The notes beneath the pieces were generated by a model that ran no database searches, was not told where the DNA came from, and was given only the letters and a program-made list of their open reading frames with translations. Below, piece after piece: positions 53,690-64,000 of a stretch of DNA of 64,000 nucleotides. The DNA is taken from positions 2,232,001 to 2,296,000 of the forward strand of contig NC_060252.1 in the NCBI RefSeq assembly GCF_921293095.1, given 5' to 3'. This stretch comes from Ischnura elegans (Eukaryota > Arthropoda > Insecta > Odonata > Coenagrionidae). Within the stretch, counting starts at the first letter, position 1. Each line of letters starts with the position of its first letter. The position numbers and the translations under genes were made by a program.

Positions 53690-54100
53690 AATGTTGGTGA
53701 AGGAACTCTTACTCCAATCGCACATAGTTAACCCGTGAACTGAATAAAATGCAAAGGAAAGCTGCGCGATTCGTAATAAAATTTGTACGGACGCACAGAA
53801 AGCATTACACATATTAAGCATGTTGGACGAATTAGGCTGAGAGCCGCTGGAGACTCGGAGGTTGCGCGCTTGGCTTAGTTTGTTTGAACAATTGAGAATT
53901 GATATGCTTCGGAGTGACACAGAGATAATTATTATATTAGAACCCCATTATATTTCCAGGTCCGTCAGAAATGATAAATTAAGATAGATATTTTGCCGAA
54001 CGGGTAGGCATGGGAATTTGTTTTTCCCCCGAATTACAAAGGTATTTAATAAATGCTACGCGTAATTTCGTTAGATCGCTTCCTTTTCATTCGTTAACGC
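53690..54100 (+). pseudogene. CR1/L2-type LINE ORF2, C-terminal fragment
   Basis: Across frames: MQRKAARFVI-type start, HILSMLDELG, EPLETRRLRAWLSLFEQLRI, HYISRSVRNDKLR and FFPRITKVFNKCYA. These are the C-terminal blocks of CR1/L2-like LINEs (QRRAARFV, LGWxPLExRR, FFPRT). Many indels make it old. Confidence 0.6.
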
Positions 54101-54379
54101 TTACTCTCATAAAAAACACGCGTATGTGGAGGCGGCTTGCGGGATTGTTTGTAGGTGGAGATGAGAAGTGAAAAGATATCCCCTAGACTGGATAGATTGT
54201 TTAGACCGAACACTTAAAGCCTAGGCGACATGATAGAGCAGCCGGTTCTCCATGAGTTATTTAGTACAGAGATCATTTTGCGGCGTCATTGTTTCATCAC
54301 AAACAAATTAATGATTTTTACATTTCGTAAAGGATAGTAATGTTAGAGATTAAAGAAAAGTTTAATTAAGAGTCTGATC

Positions 54380-54690
54380 TTTAGTGTATATAGTGCTTTA
54401 CGATGTGGAAACGTGGAAACCGAGGAAGGAGGACGAGAGAAGACTGGAGATATTGGAGATGTGGGTGTGGAGAAGAATGTAGAAGGTGAAATGGACGGAG
54501 AGGAGGAGGAACGACGAAGTGCTGGACATGGTGGGTGAGGAGAGGCAGCTTTTAGATGAGATACGGAGGAGACAGAAGTTATGGATGGAGCGAGTACTTA
54601 GCGGAGAGGAGATGTTGAGAACAGTGTTATAGAGGGTAGATTGTTAGGTAAACGAGGGAGAGGAAGGCAGAGAATATGATTTCATTTTTG
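54380..54690 (+). pseudogene. RTE-type LINE ORF2, C-terminal fragment
   Basis: Reads YDVETWKPRKEDERRLEILE, MWVWRRM, KVKWTERRRNDEVLDMVGEE and LLDEIRRRQKLWMERVLSGE, matching the RTE tail. This copy is more divergent from the one at 34.2 kb and contains a stop after RRM. Confidence 0.7.
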
Positions 54691-56925
54691 TTTAAGATGA
54701 TAGGGAGTAGGGTATTGGAATGCTTCTTAAGTATTCCATGGAAATCTACCTTAATCGGTAGAATATTTTAATAAAACTAGTGGGGAGAGGATGTTGAAAA
54801 TAGAGCTAGAGGATCCGAGAAGTAAGAAGGTTTTGTAAATGGTAAATAGTAAGAAAATAATTTGGGCTTAATGAACCGCAATATAGGTATAACGCGGAAG
54901 GTTTTATTTTTCTCGTTAAAAGCTGTATCATTTGCGCGAAATCTCGCGTTAAATCGAGTGTTGACGATGAGTGTCATTCTTGCTTCCTGTCTGAAACTAA
55001 GCGTCCTTAGCTTCGAAAAAAAAAATCAAGTTACACGAGAACAATAGAAACGTGTTTCGCGCCCCCCCCCCCCCCATTTTCTCACCCACTGACCTTTTTC
55101 AGCCTAACTACTTCAAAGTTCCCAGTTTCTGGAGGTCAACTGCTACATGAATCAGCTATTAGCCCAAAAGTTGTCTAACAATGAATTTCGGCAATTGGCA
55201 CTATACTTTAATTAGATTGAAATATTTGTTAAGTGCACGGGATTAAAAAAAATGAGACCAAACATGACGTATTTCTAAGGTCATTTAAGCATTTAAAACA
55301 AGAAAATTGTTGGAAAAATACAATGATGACTTCTGGCAAAACTCGATATCCTCGTAGCTGAGCTTCTCGGCAGTTAATGTGGTATTTTTCCGAAAACAAG
55401 ATATCAGGTTGTTATCAGTTATCAATTTACGAGTTATACTATAAGTCTCACTAGTCAGAGTTACTGACGAAGGGATATCTTCTCAGGATTTTTGTTTCTC
55501 CCTACTAACAATCCGAATTCATCTGCTCATCTGGCGCTACGCTAATTAGAAAAGAATGGGTATCTCTAGGATAAAAAATTTCATGGCGCAGTCATATTCA
55601 TTATATCAGACAGAAATCCATAATAGCAGTGTAAATGTCGAGTGGAGAGCAAACATTTTTTTAGCCAGGTGGCGTTTTCCTTCAGGGTTTTGAAAGAGAT
55701 TTGAGTCGAATCAACAATATGACCTAAGTGTCTTGATAAAGAACTATTATTCCTGTTATTATCTAAAATATTGTTTGAAACCTTTAATGAATACCGTAAT
55801 TACTCGCCAAAATCCTGTGTTTCCTGGGACATAGGCAACCTAGAAAAAATGAAGTATTGATCGTTTTACCGCATTCATTTTATAATCGTATCGTTATTAG
55901 GATTTTTCCCCCCTGGTGGAGTTTCAAAAAAGGAGGGTAGTCTTAGAATCGTGTTTGTCTTAGATTCGTTCTAATATGGTGTATGTAATTGTTTTTCTAT
56001 TTATTATGTTCTATAAACTTTAACGGAAAAATGTTTAATAAAATATTTTCCGTTAAATAAGAAAGATTTGATGAGGTAAATTCGGTTACTGTGCAGTAAT
56101 AACAACGTGTGAAAAAAACAATCTCTCGGCGAGAAATTAAAAAAAGACTTCCGGTGCCCGAACAGAAGAAGGTCCGAAGGGCAGGTATTCGGCGTCCGGG
56201 CAAGAGCGCGGTTGGGCTGGTCCTTTAGTCGGCCCTGAATTTTGCAAACGATAGATCACGTCATAACAGATATCACTTTTCATTTAGGCGTTAACATTCA
56301 CGGCCGTTTGTCGCGTACGTTAATTTTCTCTTGATACACGGCCTGTGATTTTCTTATTGTTCGCTAATTAACGGAGCGTGAATTTGACGAAATTGAGAAC
56401 GTGAAAACCTAAAAAACCTTGAAAACCCGAAAAAAACGTGAAAACCTGGAAAAAACGTGAATTTCATCCTTCAGGTAGAGTGGGAACCCTAACACTACAA
56501 AGTCACGTAATCTATTTGTTCTGATCGTTGACAATGCCCGTCACCTCAGTGCTGATACAGCCCAATAGCTCCTTTAGCAATTTCAATGGGACGTTTTCGA
56601 GCACCCGTTCAATGTCAACATAGTGCCGCATGACTTCATATTTACGCTGAAATGAAGAAATGGCAAATAGGGGAAGCGTTTTCAAACGGGCGATGAGCTT
56701 CAAGGCAAATGCAAAATTCGCAGCAAGTCATTGGCGGCAACAACCTATGAAAAAGTATAGTGAAGCTTGTTCACAGGCTCGACATATCCTGAAATCCGAA
56801 AAAAAGCCGAGACGATTCTGTCGACAGGATACCACAATTTTACTCAACATTTAGCTATGAAATAATTTTTAATCAATCACTTCGTCTTCTGTTCATTAAC
56901 CATCGCAGGTTGAAAAGATACGGTC
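54691..56925. other. Unclassified, mostly AT-rich
   Basis: A C-run lies at 55061-55076. A minus-strand frame at 56512-56703 and short frames elsewhere have no known motif. GC-rich words near 56150-56230 do not resolve into a gene. Confidence 0.35.
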
Positions 56926-56929
56926 CCTC

Positions 56930-57065
56930 GTAAATCTTCGGGTCCAGACGAAATCCCTTCTCGCTTGTATAAAGATTTAGCCACAGAAATTTCCCTCTAC
57001 TTGCAGTCAATATTCAGTAAATCCAACAAGGAACACGAAGTACCTAATGACTGAAAAATTGCCTA
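56930..57065 (+). pseudogene. LINE RT fragment (block 1)
   Basis: RKSSGPDEIPSRLYKDLATE then SIFSKSNKEHEVPND, a stop, and KIA. This is the first RT block of CR1/L2-like LINEs (KSSGPDGIP...P..WK.A). It may belong to the same insertion as the KAFD-type block at 58.1 kb. Confidence 0.6.
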
Positions 57066-57294
57066 AGTTAAGTAATATTTGATTTTTTATTGCACGCAAA
57101 ACATCTAAAATAGTTCGGTTTTGCAGTTAATTTCTCAAACCTTATCCTTGTGATCGTTTATACTACAATAAATTTTCACGTTCACGTATCTCCAGGTTTG
57201 TGAACAACTTTTAAAATGCGTATTACTGGCCAAAGTAGGATCAAAATTACGTTTATTTGGAAGCTGTATCAATTAAAATACGAATGGGGTCCCA

Positions 57295-57548
57295 CAGAGG
57301 CGTAACTATGGGGGGATGACCGGATGTATCCCGCCCCCAAAGCTTCAAAGAAATCTAAAATTTATTAAAAATTTTGTTTTGATTGGATATATAATAACTG
57401 CCTCTGTTCAATGTTAAATTATAAGCGCCAAAATGATGAAAATGCTTTTTCAGGCATGTAATTTTTCAAATATTTTCCTGAACTCCCCCGGCTGCCCCCA
57501 CTAATCTCCCTCATCCTCCTCCAAAGTATATCTCTAGTTACTCCGCTG
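57295..57548. mobile_element. hAT-type MITE with perfect 8-bp target duplication
   Basis: Ends CAGAGGCGTAACTATGGGGG and, reverse strand, CAGCGGAGTAACTAGAGATA. GGGTCCCA flanks it exactly on both sides (57287-57294 and 57549-57556). CAGNGG-type termini and 8-bp duplications define hAT elements. At 254 bp it carries no coding. Confidence 0.85.
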
Positions 57549-58109
57549 GGGTCCCAGATGGACCCCATTTGGTAACCAAAGTTTCAGACTGAGTGTCTGA
57601 ATGTTTTGATAATGTTTGCATGTATAACTGAATCTTTATTAATTAATTATTAATATGTATTAATTCTTTTACATAACTAATTTAATTATAAACAATTGAT
57701 ACTATTACGTATTATTTTTTGTGTACTGTCATCAAGATTGGGTTTTTGGCTATTTACATGAGTAACATATGTAATCAAGAAAATTGTTAGGATGGGGTTG
57801 TGTTTACTTATCCTACTGTCAGTCGTCTCACACTGTGTGAATGTTCTTAGAGTAATATTACAATTATCGCACGGTCCTCTGTCCTGCTTTACGTTCCTTC
57901 ACTGGTGATCTTTAGCACATGTCGTCCGTATGTAAAATCCATACATTTTCCCGGTAAAATACTGTTTCGTCGAATCGGACTACACAAAACTGGTGAAAGA
58001 TGTAAAATATATATCTGTGATTGAGAGTTCGTGTTCTTCACAGTGGTAGTTCTCTGCAAGTTTCAGCTATATCCCCTATTACAGTGGTAATTCACATTCG
58101 AAATAGTAG

Positions 58110-58840
58110 ACGCGATTTTTCTTGATTTAAAAATAGCATTTGATAAAGTACCCCACGGGAAGTTAATAATAAAACTGAAATCTTATGGCCTAGATGATGA
58201 TGTCATTTCCAGGATAAGAGAGCTTTTGAACGACCGCGTCCAAAGAGTAGTATTAGATGGTATAGTCTCCAATGAGGTTACGATAGTCTTGTTAGTGTAA
58301 CTGACCTCTTAGATAAACTCGGATAGGAATCTCTGTCAGACCGTAGATTGAAAAATAGATTAAACCTTTTAGCTAAATTCAAGAGCAGTGTCTTTTCTAA
58401 TGAAGTTAGCCATATCTTGCAGGAGGAATGGAGTGAATTCAAACCAAAATTATTTGGCGAGTATTTAGACGACATACCTATCTAAGGCTCTCTGGTCATA
58501 CGTAAGGGGGATGCAGGAAAATAGCTCTAAAGTCTCTTCACTTATAATTGTAGTGGGCGATAGAGTGACGAACAATCGAGATAAAACTGATCACTCATAT
58601 CATTGTCATAGTGTCTTCACTAATTTTACGACGAATATATCAAAGAATCTATCTCGACTTACTGTACTTCAACTTCTTGCAAAATATTGGTACATATTAC
58701 TTGCCGTTCGATAATGGGTCACCAAGACAGCCAATGTGTGTTAGCAAAAGAGCAGCATGCATTTAGAAAAGGGAGGTCTTGTAAAGATAAACTCATTCGT
58801 TACAGGAGAGTCGATCTAAGTCATCATCACTGGTCAACAA
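58110..58840 (+). pseudogene. CR1/L2-type LINE RT fragments, rearranged copy
   Basis: DAIFLDLKIAFDKVPHGKL then KSYGLDDDVISRIRELLNDR (58110-58230) is the RT block with the first catalytic Asp. Downstream, an earlier part of the ORF appears (HSVFTNFTTNISKNLS at 58610), followed by HITCRSIMGHQDSQ and EQHAFRKGRSCKDKLI (58690-58800). The order is opposite to that of an intact ORF, so two copies or a rearrangement are joined. Confidence 0.6.
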
Positions 58841-59488
58841 TCCTAACTTTGGTTTTTGACTCAGAGCTCTCCACTCAGTTCTCCTATCAGCTAATCTTTT
58901 AACACCTACGTATTTCTTCTCTTTCACATCCTTCTTTACTTTTTCCATGTATTTTGTTAGAGGTCTTCCTTTTCCGTTGCCTTGCCTTCCACTTGCCCCT
59001 CGACGATTGTCTTCATCAGGCCATCATGTCTCAAGATGTGGACTATAAGGTTGTTCCGTCTTCTTGTTAAGGTTTTCACGAGGCTTCTCTTCTCTCCTAC
59101 CTACTCTTCTTAGGACTTCCTCGTTACCAACTCGGTCGATCCATTTGATTTTCATCATTCTTCTGTAGAACCACATTTCGAAGGCCTCTATCCTTGCTTT
59201 CTCCGCTGCGGTAATTGTCCATGCCTCACTTCCGTATAGGAGCATACTCCAAATATAGGTTCTTACACATTGTTTCTTTACTTCCATATTTAAGTTTCCC
59301 GCTGTAGGCAGGTCTCTCTTTTGGTGGAATGCTCTCTTCGCCTGGGCTATTCTGCTGATAATTTCTTTCTTACTTCTCCCGTCACTAGTTATTTTGCTTC
59401 CCAAATAGCCGAATTCATCCACCTCTATCAGTTTTTGCTTCCCTATTTTATTGTTAGTCTTGACTTCTTCTCTTCTGCTGCACACCAA
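58800..59488 (-). pseudogene. RTE-type LINE tail, inverted copy of 34193-34885
   Basis: Encodes the same 154-residue stretch as 34193-34657, with identical translation, so divergence between the two loci is small. Confidence 0.8.
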
Positions 59489-59614
59489 TATCTTGGGTTT
59501 CTTCGAATATGCAAATTGTGCTTAGTAAATTTGGAGAATATATTTTCTCAGACGACGTGAAACATATCCTACGCTTGTGAAGAAAGATCTGAGGTTTTCC
59601 CGGCGTATGATGTT

Positions 59615-59795
59615 GTTGAAGTTTATTCGGGATTGCCACCGGATAAGGTTCTCCATCTCTGCCGACGTTTCGATGGCCGAGTCGTCCATCGTCATCAAGC
59701 CCTGATGACGATGGACGACTCGGCCATCGAAACGTCGGCAGAGATGGAGAACCTTATCCGGTGGCAATCCCGAATAAACTTCAACAATATCCTAC
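59615..59795. repeat. Palindrome of two PLE termini
   Basis: TTGAAGTTTATTCGGGATTG near 59617 is inverted near 59789. The centre is AGCCC at about 59698-59702. Counterpart of 33905-34060. Confidence 0.85.
59696..59742 (+). ncRNA. Hammerhead ribozyme (near-consensus core)
   Basis: CTGATGA at 59702-59708, CGATGG, loop ACGACTCGG, CCATC, GAAACGTC at 59729-59736, then GGCAGAG. GCC before the core can pair with GGC after GTC. It is the same sequence as the minus-strand motif at 33941-33986, as expected for an inverted copy. The opposite arm (59640-59697, minus) has TTGATGA and is one base off. Confidence 0.7.
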
Positions 59796-59831
59796 GCTTA
59801 CCGACGTACCTACTATGACGTGATCACGAAA

Positions 59832-60585
59832 AGAAACTATAAGAAATAGACTGAAAATCATAGATATTTATATCGTTATTCTTCCCTCATTCTATTAATA
59901 ACAATAGCAACGGTGTCTCAATTGATAGAATTATTCGCGTCACTCCCTCGGACGACTCTCTGCATGTTTTGTTTTTCTTTTTAATTCTACACTTGCATGG
60001 AGTGTCATCTTCAATGCTGCATGTTGAAGATTGGTCGCCCCCTGCCAAACACCTTGGTGTTAGGTTTAGACGTAGAATTTACTAATAGGTTTGTTGACTT
60101 GTTGTGTATCCTACTGACTTATGTATTCCTTAATTCATGTTTCAGAAATTTTCCCTTTTTTTAAGGCAGCTTAACACGGTGAATTTTCATTCGCAGGATC
60201 ATTCTAATGATCATTCGAATGACCATCATTAACCGTGTATAACGGAAATTTCCTGCGTTCGAATGATCATTTGAATAAAATTATAGGCCTGATCTAATTT
60301 GCTTGAATAATTTCCGTGTATGATATAAGCGCACGCCGTCCATCTTGCTGCCATTGGCATAAACCTGGGAATTTTAAGATCATATATAAAAACAAAGTAA
60401 CCATATGCAAAGCTCCAATAATTAATATGTATTTTGAGAGAACATAAATTCACAAGCATCAATTGTCTACAATGGATAATTCGAATATGACATTCGGGAT
60501 ATTCAATGAATAAAAACGTGATTTTTCTCCTCGATTGCTTCTATATTTTGTTTACTTTACAATTATTAAAATATATTGCATGATT
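59832..60585 (-). mobile_element. MITE-bearing part of the composite repeat, truncated copy
   Basis: Carries the right TIR (AGGCAGCTTAACACGG at about 60166) of the MITE also seen at 12303-12961. The left end is missing: similarity stops at about 60585, where a LINE 5' region begins. A GTCGCCCCCTGCCAAACACC word near 60035 recurs at 61047. Confidence 0.7.
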
Positions 60586-60589
60586 TCCT

Positions 60590-62553
60590 TTCCCATGGAC
60601 TACAACCTTGTCGCGGTGGAAAGACTTGCGCGTTCCTATGACCCCCAGAGCTGCACTGGCGGGATTATTTCTAAATTATTCCCGGTAGGGCCACCCATGA
60701 AAGGTCGAAGGGTAGGAGCCAGACGAAAGGTAGTCCACGTGATGGTGTCACGTGAAAAACACCGTTGGAATGGAAGTGGGAAACCCTACCAACTATCTCT
60801 TCCCTGAAAACATGGAGTACAACCAAATGAGCCTCGGAATCTCATCGCCCGGGACCCGTCCGCAAAGGGCGGGTGTCGGTCACGGCAGCGAGGTCGGCAA
60901 GGTCCTCGGGGTCGTCAACATGCGAAATCCTTGCAGAGACTTATCATCATCATCAGCAGCAGCAATGAAGAAGGAAGAAAAGAAGTCCAAGAAGATTTAG
61001 TGGGCATGTGGGAGTCCAAATGCATGCTGCATGCTGGTGATTCATCGCCCCCTGCCAAACACCCTAGAGGTGGCTCGCAGGGTATTATGTAGATGTAGAT
61101 GAAGATGGAGAAGAAGAAGCCAGCTGTAAATGTAGGGACGTGGAATGTGAGGACTATGATGAGGGCGGGGAAATTAGAAAATATCAAAAGGGAATTGGAT
61201 AAAGGGAGGATAGATATCTTAGGATTATGCGAGGTGAGGTGGAGGGATAGGGGGGGGGACTAATGGAGTGATGGGTATAGGGTAATACATAGTGGAGGGG
61301 AAGAAAGCCAGCGAGGGGTAGCTTTAGTATTAAACGGGAAGATGGGTAAGCGTGTGGTAGCTATAGACCAGGTAAGCGATAGGATTCTGGTGGTAGAAAT
61401 TGATGCGCGGCCCACCAACCTTGTGGTGGTCCAAGTTTACATGCCCACTAGCAATCATAGGGAGGAAGAAGTATATTAGGTGTATGAACAGCTCGATGAA
61501 ATAATTAGAGACACACCGGGTAAGAAAAATCTGCTAGTGATGGGGGACTGGAACGCGTCAGTCGGGGAAGGGAGGGATGGAAACGAAATAGGAGATTTTG
61601 GTCTAGGAATACGGAACGACAGGGGAGAGAAAGCAGCAGAATTTTGTAGGAAAAACAAATTATTCATCACAAACACGAGGTTCAATCATCATAAAGGGTG
61701 AAGGTACACATGGAAAAGTCCAGGGAATGTGGGGAGATATCAAATAGACTACATTATGGTAAGACAGAGGTTTAGGAATAGTGTGAAAAACTCGCGCAGC
61801 TTCCCTGCAGCGGATGCGGATTCGGACCACAATCTAGTGCTCATGAAATGCAACGTAAGATTCAAAAGACTTGTGAAAGTTAGGAAAGCGAAGAAATGGA
61901 ACGTAGAAGCCCTGAAGGGGGTGTATGAGGAGAGAATATCAGGAACTAGTGGACATTAGTGTACGGAAGATTGAAAGTACTAAGACGGTAGAGGAAAGAT
62001 GGAATAATATTAAAACGGGAATAGTCAAAGCGGCGGAGAAGTCAATTGGTTACGTAGAAAGTAGAAGGATAAAGAAGCCGTGGATAACGGAGGCAATGGT
62101 AAAAGAAATGGAGGAGAGGAGGAAGTGGAAGAACGTGGACATAGAACAGGGCAAAAGAATGTATAGGGAATTGAATAACCGATTACGACGTGAAACTAAG
62201 AGGGAAAGGGAGGCTTGGTGGAAAAGACAATGTGAGGAAATGGAAAAGTTCCAGAAGGATGGAGAAGTAGGCGCGTTGTACGCCAAAGTTAAGTCGCTAT
62301 CGGGCGGCAAAAGAGGCGGCAGAAGAGCCATGTCTAAAATAGGAGGAATAATAAAATAGGAGGTAGGTGGAAGGAATACGTGGAGGACCTGTATGACGGA
62401 ATGAACAGACCAAAGAGATTGAGTTTAGGGGAGGAAAGTGCAGTGGAGGAGGATAATCTTGGGCCGGAGATATTAAATTCGGAAATAGAGAGAGCACTTC
62501 GTGACATGAAAGCTAGGAAAGCAGTAGGCGTAGACATATCCCGTATAAGCTTC
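60590..62553 (+). pseudogene. RTE-type LINE, 5' half: UTR, APE endonuclease and start of RT
   Basis: After a 5' region (ACAACCTTGTCGCGGTGG at 60602), endonuclease blocks appear: NVGTWNVRTMMRAGKL near 61128, LGLCEVRWRD near 61222, NLLVMGDWNASVGEGRDG near 61530, YQIDYIMVRQRF near 61739 and DSDHNLVLMKCN near 61827. These hold the Asn, Glu, Asp-x-Asn and Ser-Asp-His of APE nucleases. A basic linker follows (KAAEKSIGYVESRRIKKPW), then EDLYDGMNRPKRLS and IERALRDMKARKAVGVD, the beginning of RT. Stops (61262, 61477, 61699) and a frameshift near 61940 kill it. It is cut off at 62553 by the next LTR element. Confidence 0.8.
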
Positions 62554-63178
62554 TGTAACGTTTTTTTATTTTCTCTGGTTTACTTCACTTTCAAATACAC
62601 TTTTAATAAATCAAACTCGGAAGAGACACCCGTCGGCCATCACTCTTACAATGCAACTCCTCTTTCCATACACCTCCTCCCGCGCCGTCCACAACCACAA
62701 CAATCACCTCCCTCCACCTCTGCTGCTTATTATTACCTTCCCAGGTTCACGTCACACCAAAATCCACAACAAACAGCTTAAATTTATATATGTAGGAGAC
62801 CGGATGCTGGCTCTTCATATTGAAAGAACCTACCTAAGCATCCCACGCTCTCTCCGTTCTTTTCCTCTGCTTGCACCTTACCTGCACATCCCTCTGGTTT
62901 CCGGTCGCTCCTTCCCCACCAATAGCTACTGCAACATCAGCGAGCCTCACACGCCACGGCGATGGCAACAAATCGGAGAGGTGAATACCGATCACGTGGG
63001 GACGCCTAAGGTGGACTTGGGAGAGTAAGCAGCTTGGCAGCAGGGAGTCAAGCGCGAGATGTAGAGAGAGCAACATCAACTTGGGGATCAATAAAAGAAT
63101 GGTCTTTATCTCACAAAATCTTTCAATTCTGTTCCCTGTACTTCCTCTGACGGATCAGTAGCGGTCGTAAATCTTACA
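62554..63178 (+). repeat. 5' LTR of a second Ty3/gypsy element
   Basis: Begins TGTAACGTTTTTTTATTT and ends GTAAATCTTACA (TG...CA, 625 bp), directly before a primer-binding site and a gag frame. An AATAAAAGAATGG at 63089 may be the polyadenylation signal. The partner LTR is outside the window, so the left border is inferred from the TG and the break in the RTE LINE. Confidence 0.75.
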
Positions 63179-63179
63179 T

Positions 63180-63197
63180 TGGTGTCAGATGTGTCGG
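63180..63197 (+). promoter_or_regulatory. Primer-binding site of the second gypsy element
   Basis: TGGTGTCAGATGTGTCGG, two bases after the LTR, starting with the TGG that pairs with a tRNA CCA end. Confidence 0.7.
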
Positions 63198-63236
63198 ATT
63201 TTAGTCAGAGGAGGATACATATCAGAAGATAAGACC

Positions 63237-64000
63237 ATGTCTTCTCGAATCAGTTTAGGTGGACGAGAGGTGGAGCTCCAGCAGGCCATGAACGAACTGT
63301 GCGAACGACTCTGCGTGGTCGAAACGGAAAATAAGAGGCTGGAGAATAGCAGCGCGGAAAACCGCGACAGAAACTCGACCACAGCTCGCATATTTCACGG
63401 CGGTTGGCGAGTTTTCGGGAAAAGTCGAGGAGGATGTCGACGCCTTCTTTTCAAAGTTGGAGGGAATCGCAGATCTCGGTGGATGGTCCGATGCCGATAG
63501 ATTGCGAGTCGCTAAGCTGCGTATGCTCGGAGATGCTAATATTTTCATTCGTAGTAAAGACGAATGCCGCGAGGCAGACTCGTACGAAGTTTTTAAGGCT
63601 CTCGTTACGGCGCGGTACCGCTCCAAAAAGAGCGCGCGGTTTTTCCGGGAGGTGTTGTCGAACCTCCGCATGTCACCGGGCGAAGGCATTGAGGCATTTG
63701 CTGACCGAGTGCGGGCGAAAAATGCGCGAACCTACTCCACTGAGGGCCCAGCAGAACGAGTGGCGGAGCGACGTGTCGAGGCGGATCAGCGGGCGCTCGA
63801 CACGTTCCTACGTGGGCTAACTGGGGAGGTTGGCCATGAGTGTCGACTGACTGCCCCTGAGACCTTCGATGCTGCCATCGCTAACGCCATCCGGATCCAG
63901 GAGACTGAGAGGAGGCCGGCGGAGGGACCAAGGGATGGACCACCCGCCCGCCGAGTATTCCATGCCCCTAGCCAGCGCGTCTGTTTCAACTGCGGGCAGC
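63237..64000 (+). pseudogene. Gypsy gag (second element), one frameshift, runs off the window
   Basis: ATG at 63237 opens MSSRISLGGREVELQQAMNE with a coiled-coil-like start (LCVVETENKRLENS). The frame shifts by one base near 63390-63411 and continues FSGKVEEDVDAFFSKLEGI, GGWSDADRLRVAKLRMLGDA, FREVLSNLRMSPGEGIEAFA, and DTFLRGLTGEVGHECR, the typical Retrotrans_gag pattern. It reaches VCFNCGQ at the edge, the first half of a CCHC zinc knuckle. It differs from the first gypsy in LTR, primer site and gag. Confidence 0.8.

Larger units (their letters stand above)
58150..60585 (-). repeat. Composite repeat, inverted copy without the gypsy (empty site)
   Basis: Reading from 60585 down, this matches 12424-13301 and then, with no gap, 33853-35225. 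At the join (about 59826-59832) it has a single TTCGTGATCACG where the other locus carries the whole gypsy element between two TCGT copies. It also has about 310 bp (58355-58665) absent from the other copy and lacks the 118-bp PLE fragment. Confidence 0.9.

Overview
This window is intergenic or intronic DNA from a large, repeat-rich arthropod genome, most likely an insect. Evidence: spliced GT-AG genes, R1-, RTE- and CR1/L2-type LINEs, Ty3/gypsy LTR elements, Penelope-like elements (PLEs) with GIY-YIG endonucleases, MITEs, and a decayed member of a multicopy protein family known mainly from arthropods. I see no rRNA, tRNA or bacterial-style operon. Nearly every recognisable coding sequence belongs to a mobile element; one short exon-like ORF at 39.35 kb is the best host-gene candidate.

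Layout. 0-12 kb: a decayed arthropod-family ORF, one copy of a 1.35 kb repeat, a PLE tail with a hammerhead-ribozyme-like motif, a GC-rich island (5.0-5.9 kb), a frameshifted PLE (7.2-8.9 kb) and an R1-like LINE whose 5' half is inverted. 12.3-35.2 kb: a composite repeat (a TAA-flanked MITE plus LINE debris) split by one Ty3/gypsy element (13302-33852, TCGT duplication on both sides). That gypsy is itself split by two TIR-bounded DNA elements of about 6.8 kb: one between gag and protease (15635-22382), one between protease and RT (22829-29637). The first carries exons of a DUF4806-like gene plus nested MITEs. The second carries a seven-exon BEN-domain gene whose splice phases all agree. Joining the gypsy flanks in frame restores one Gag-Pro-Pol reading frame. 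35.7-39.0 kb: a TIR-bounded element next to the candidate exon.

40-53 kb: three PLE loci. Two are head-to-head inverted pairs with the 3' ends outward; the second is an almost perfect palindrome of about 4.3 kb. The third is interrupted by a 3 kb element that shares 1.35 kb with the repeat at 2.4-3.7 kb. 53-64 kb: LINE debris, a hAT-type MITE with a perfect 8-bp duplication, an inverted copy of the composite repeat without the gypsy (a paralogous empty site), a 5' RTE LINE fragment, and the 5' LTR and gag of a second gypsy running off the right edge.

The most notable points are the intact-looking BEN gene inside a DNA element, the recurrent inverted PLE dimers carrying hammerhead-like motifs, and the three-level nesting whose insertion order can be read from duplications and an empty site. 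Domain names come from pattern recognition; no database search or folding was run.
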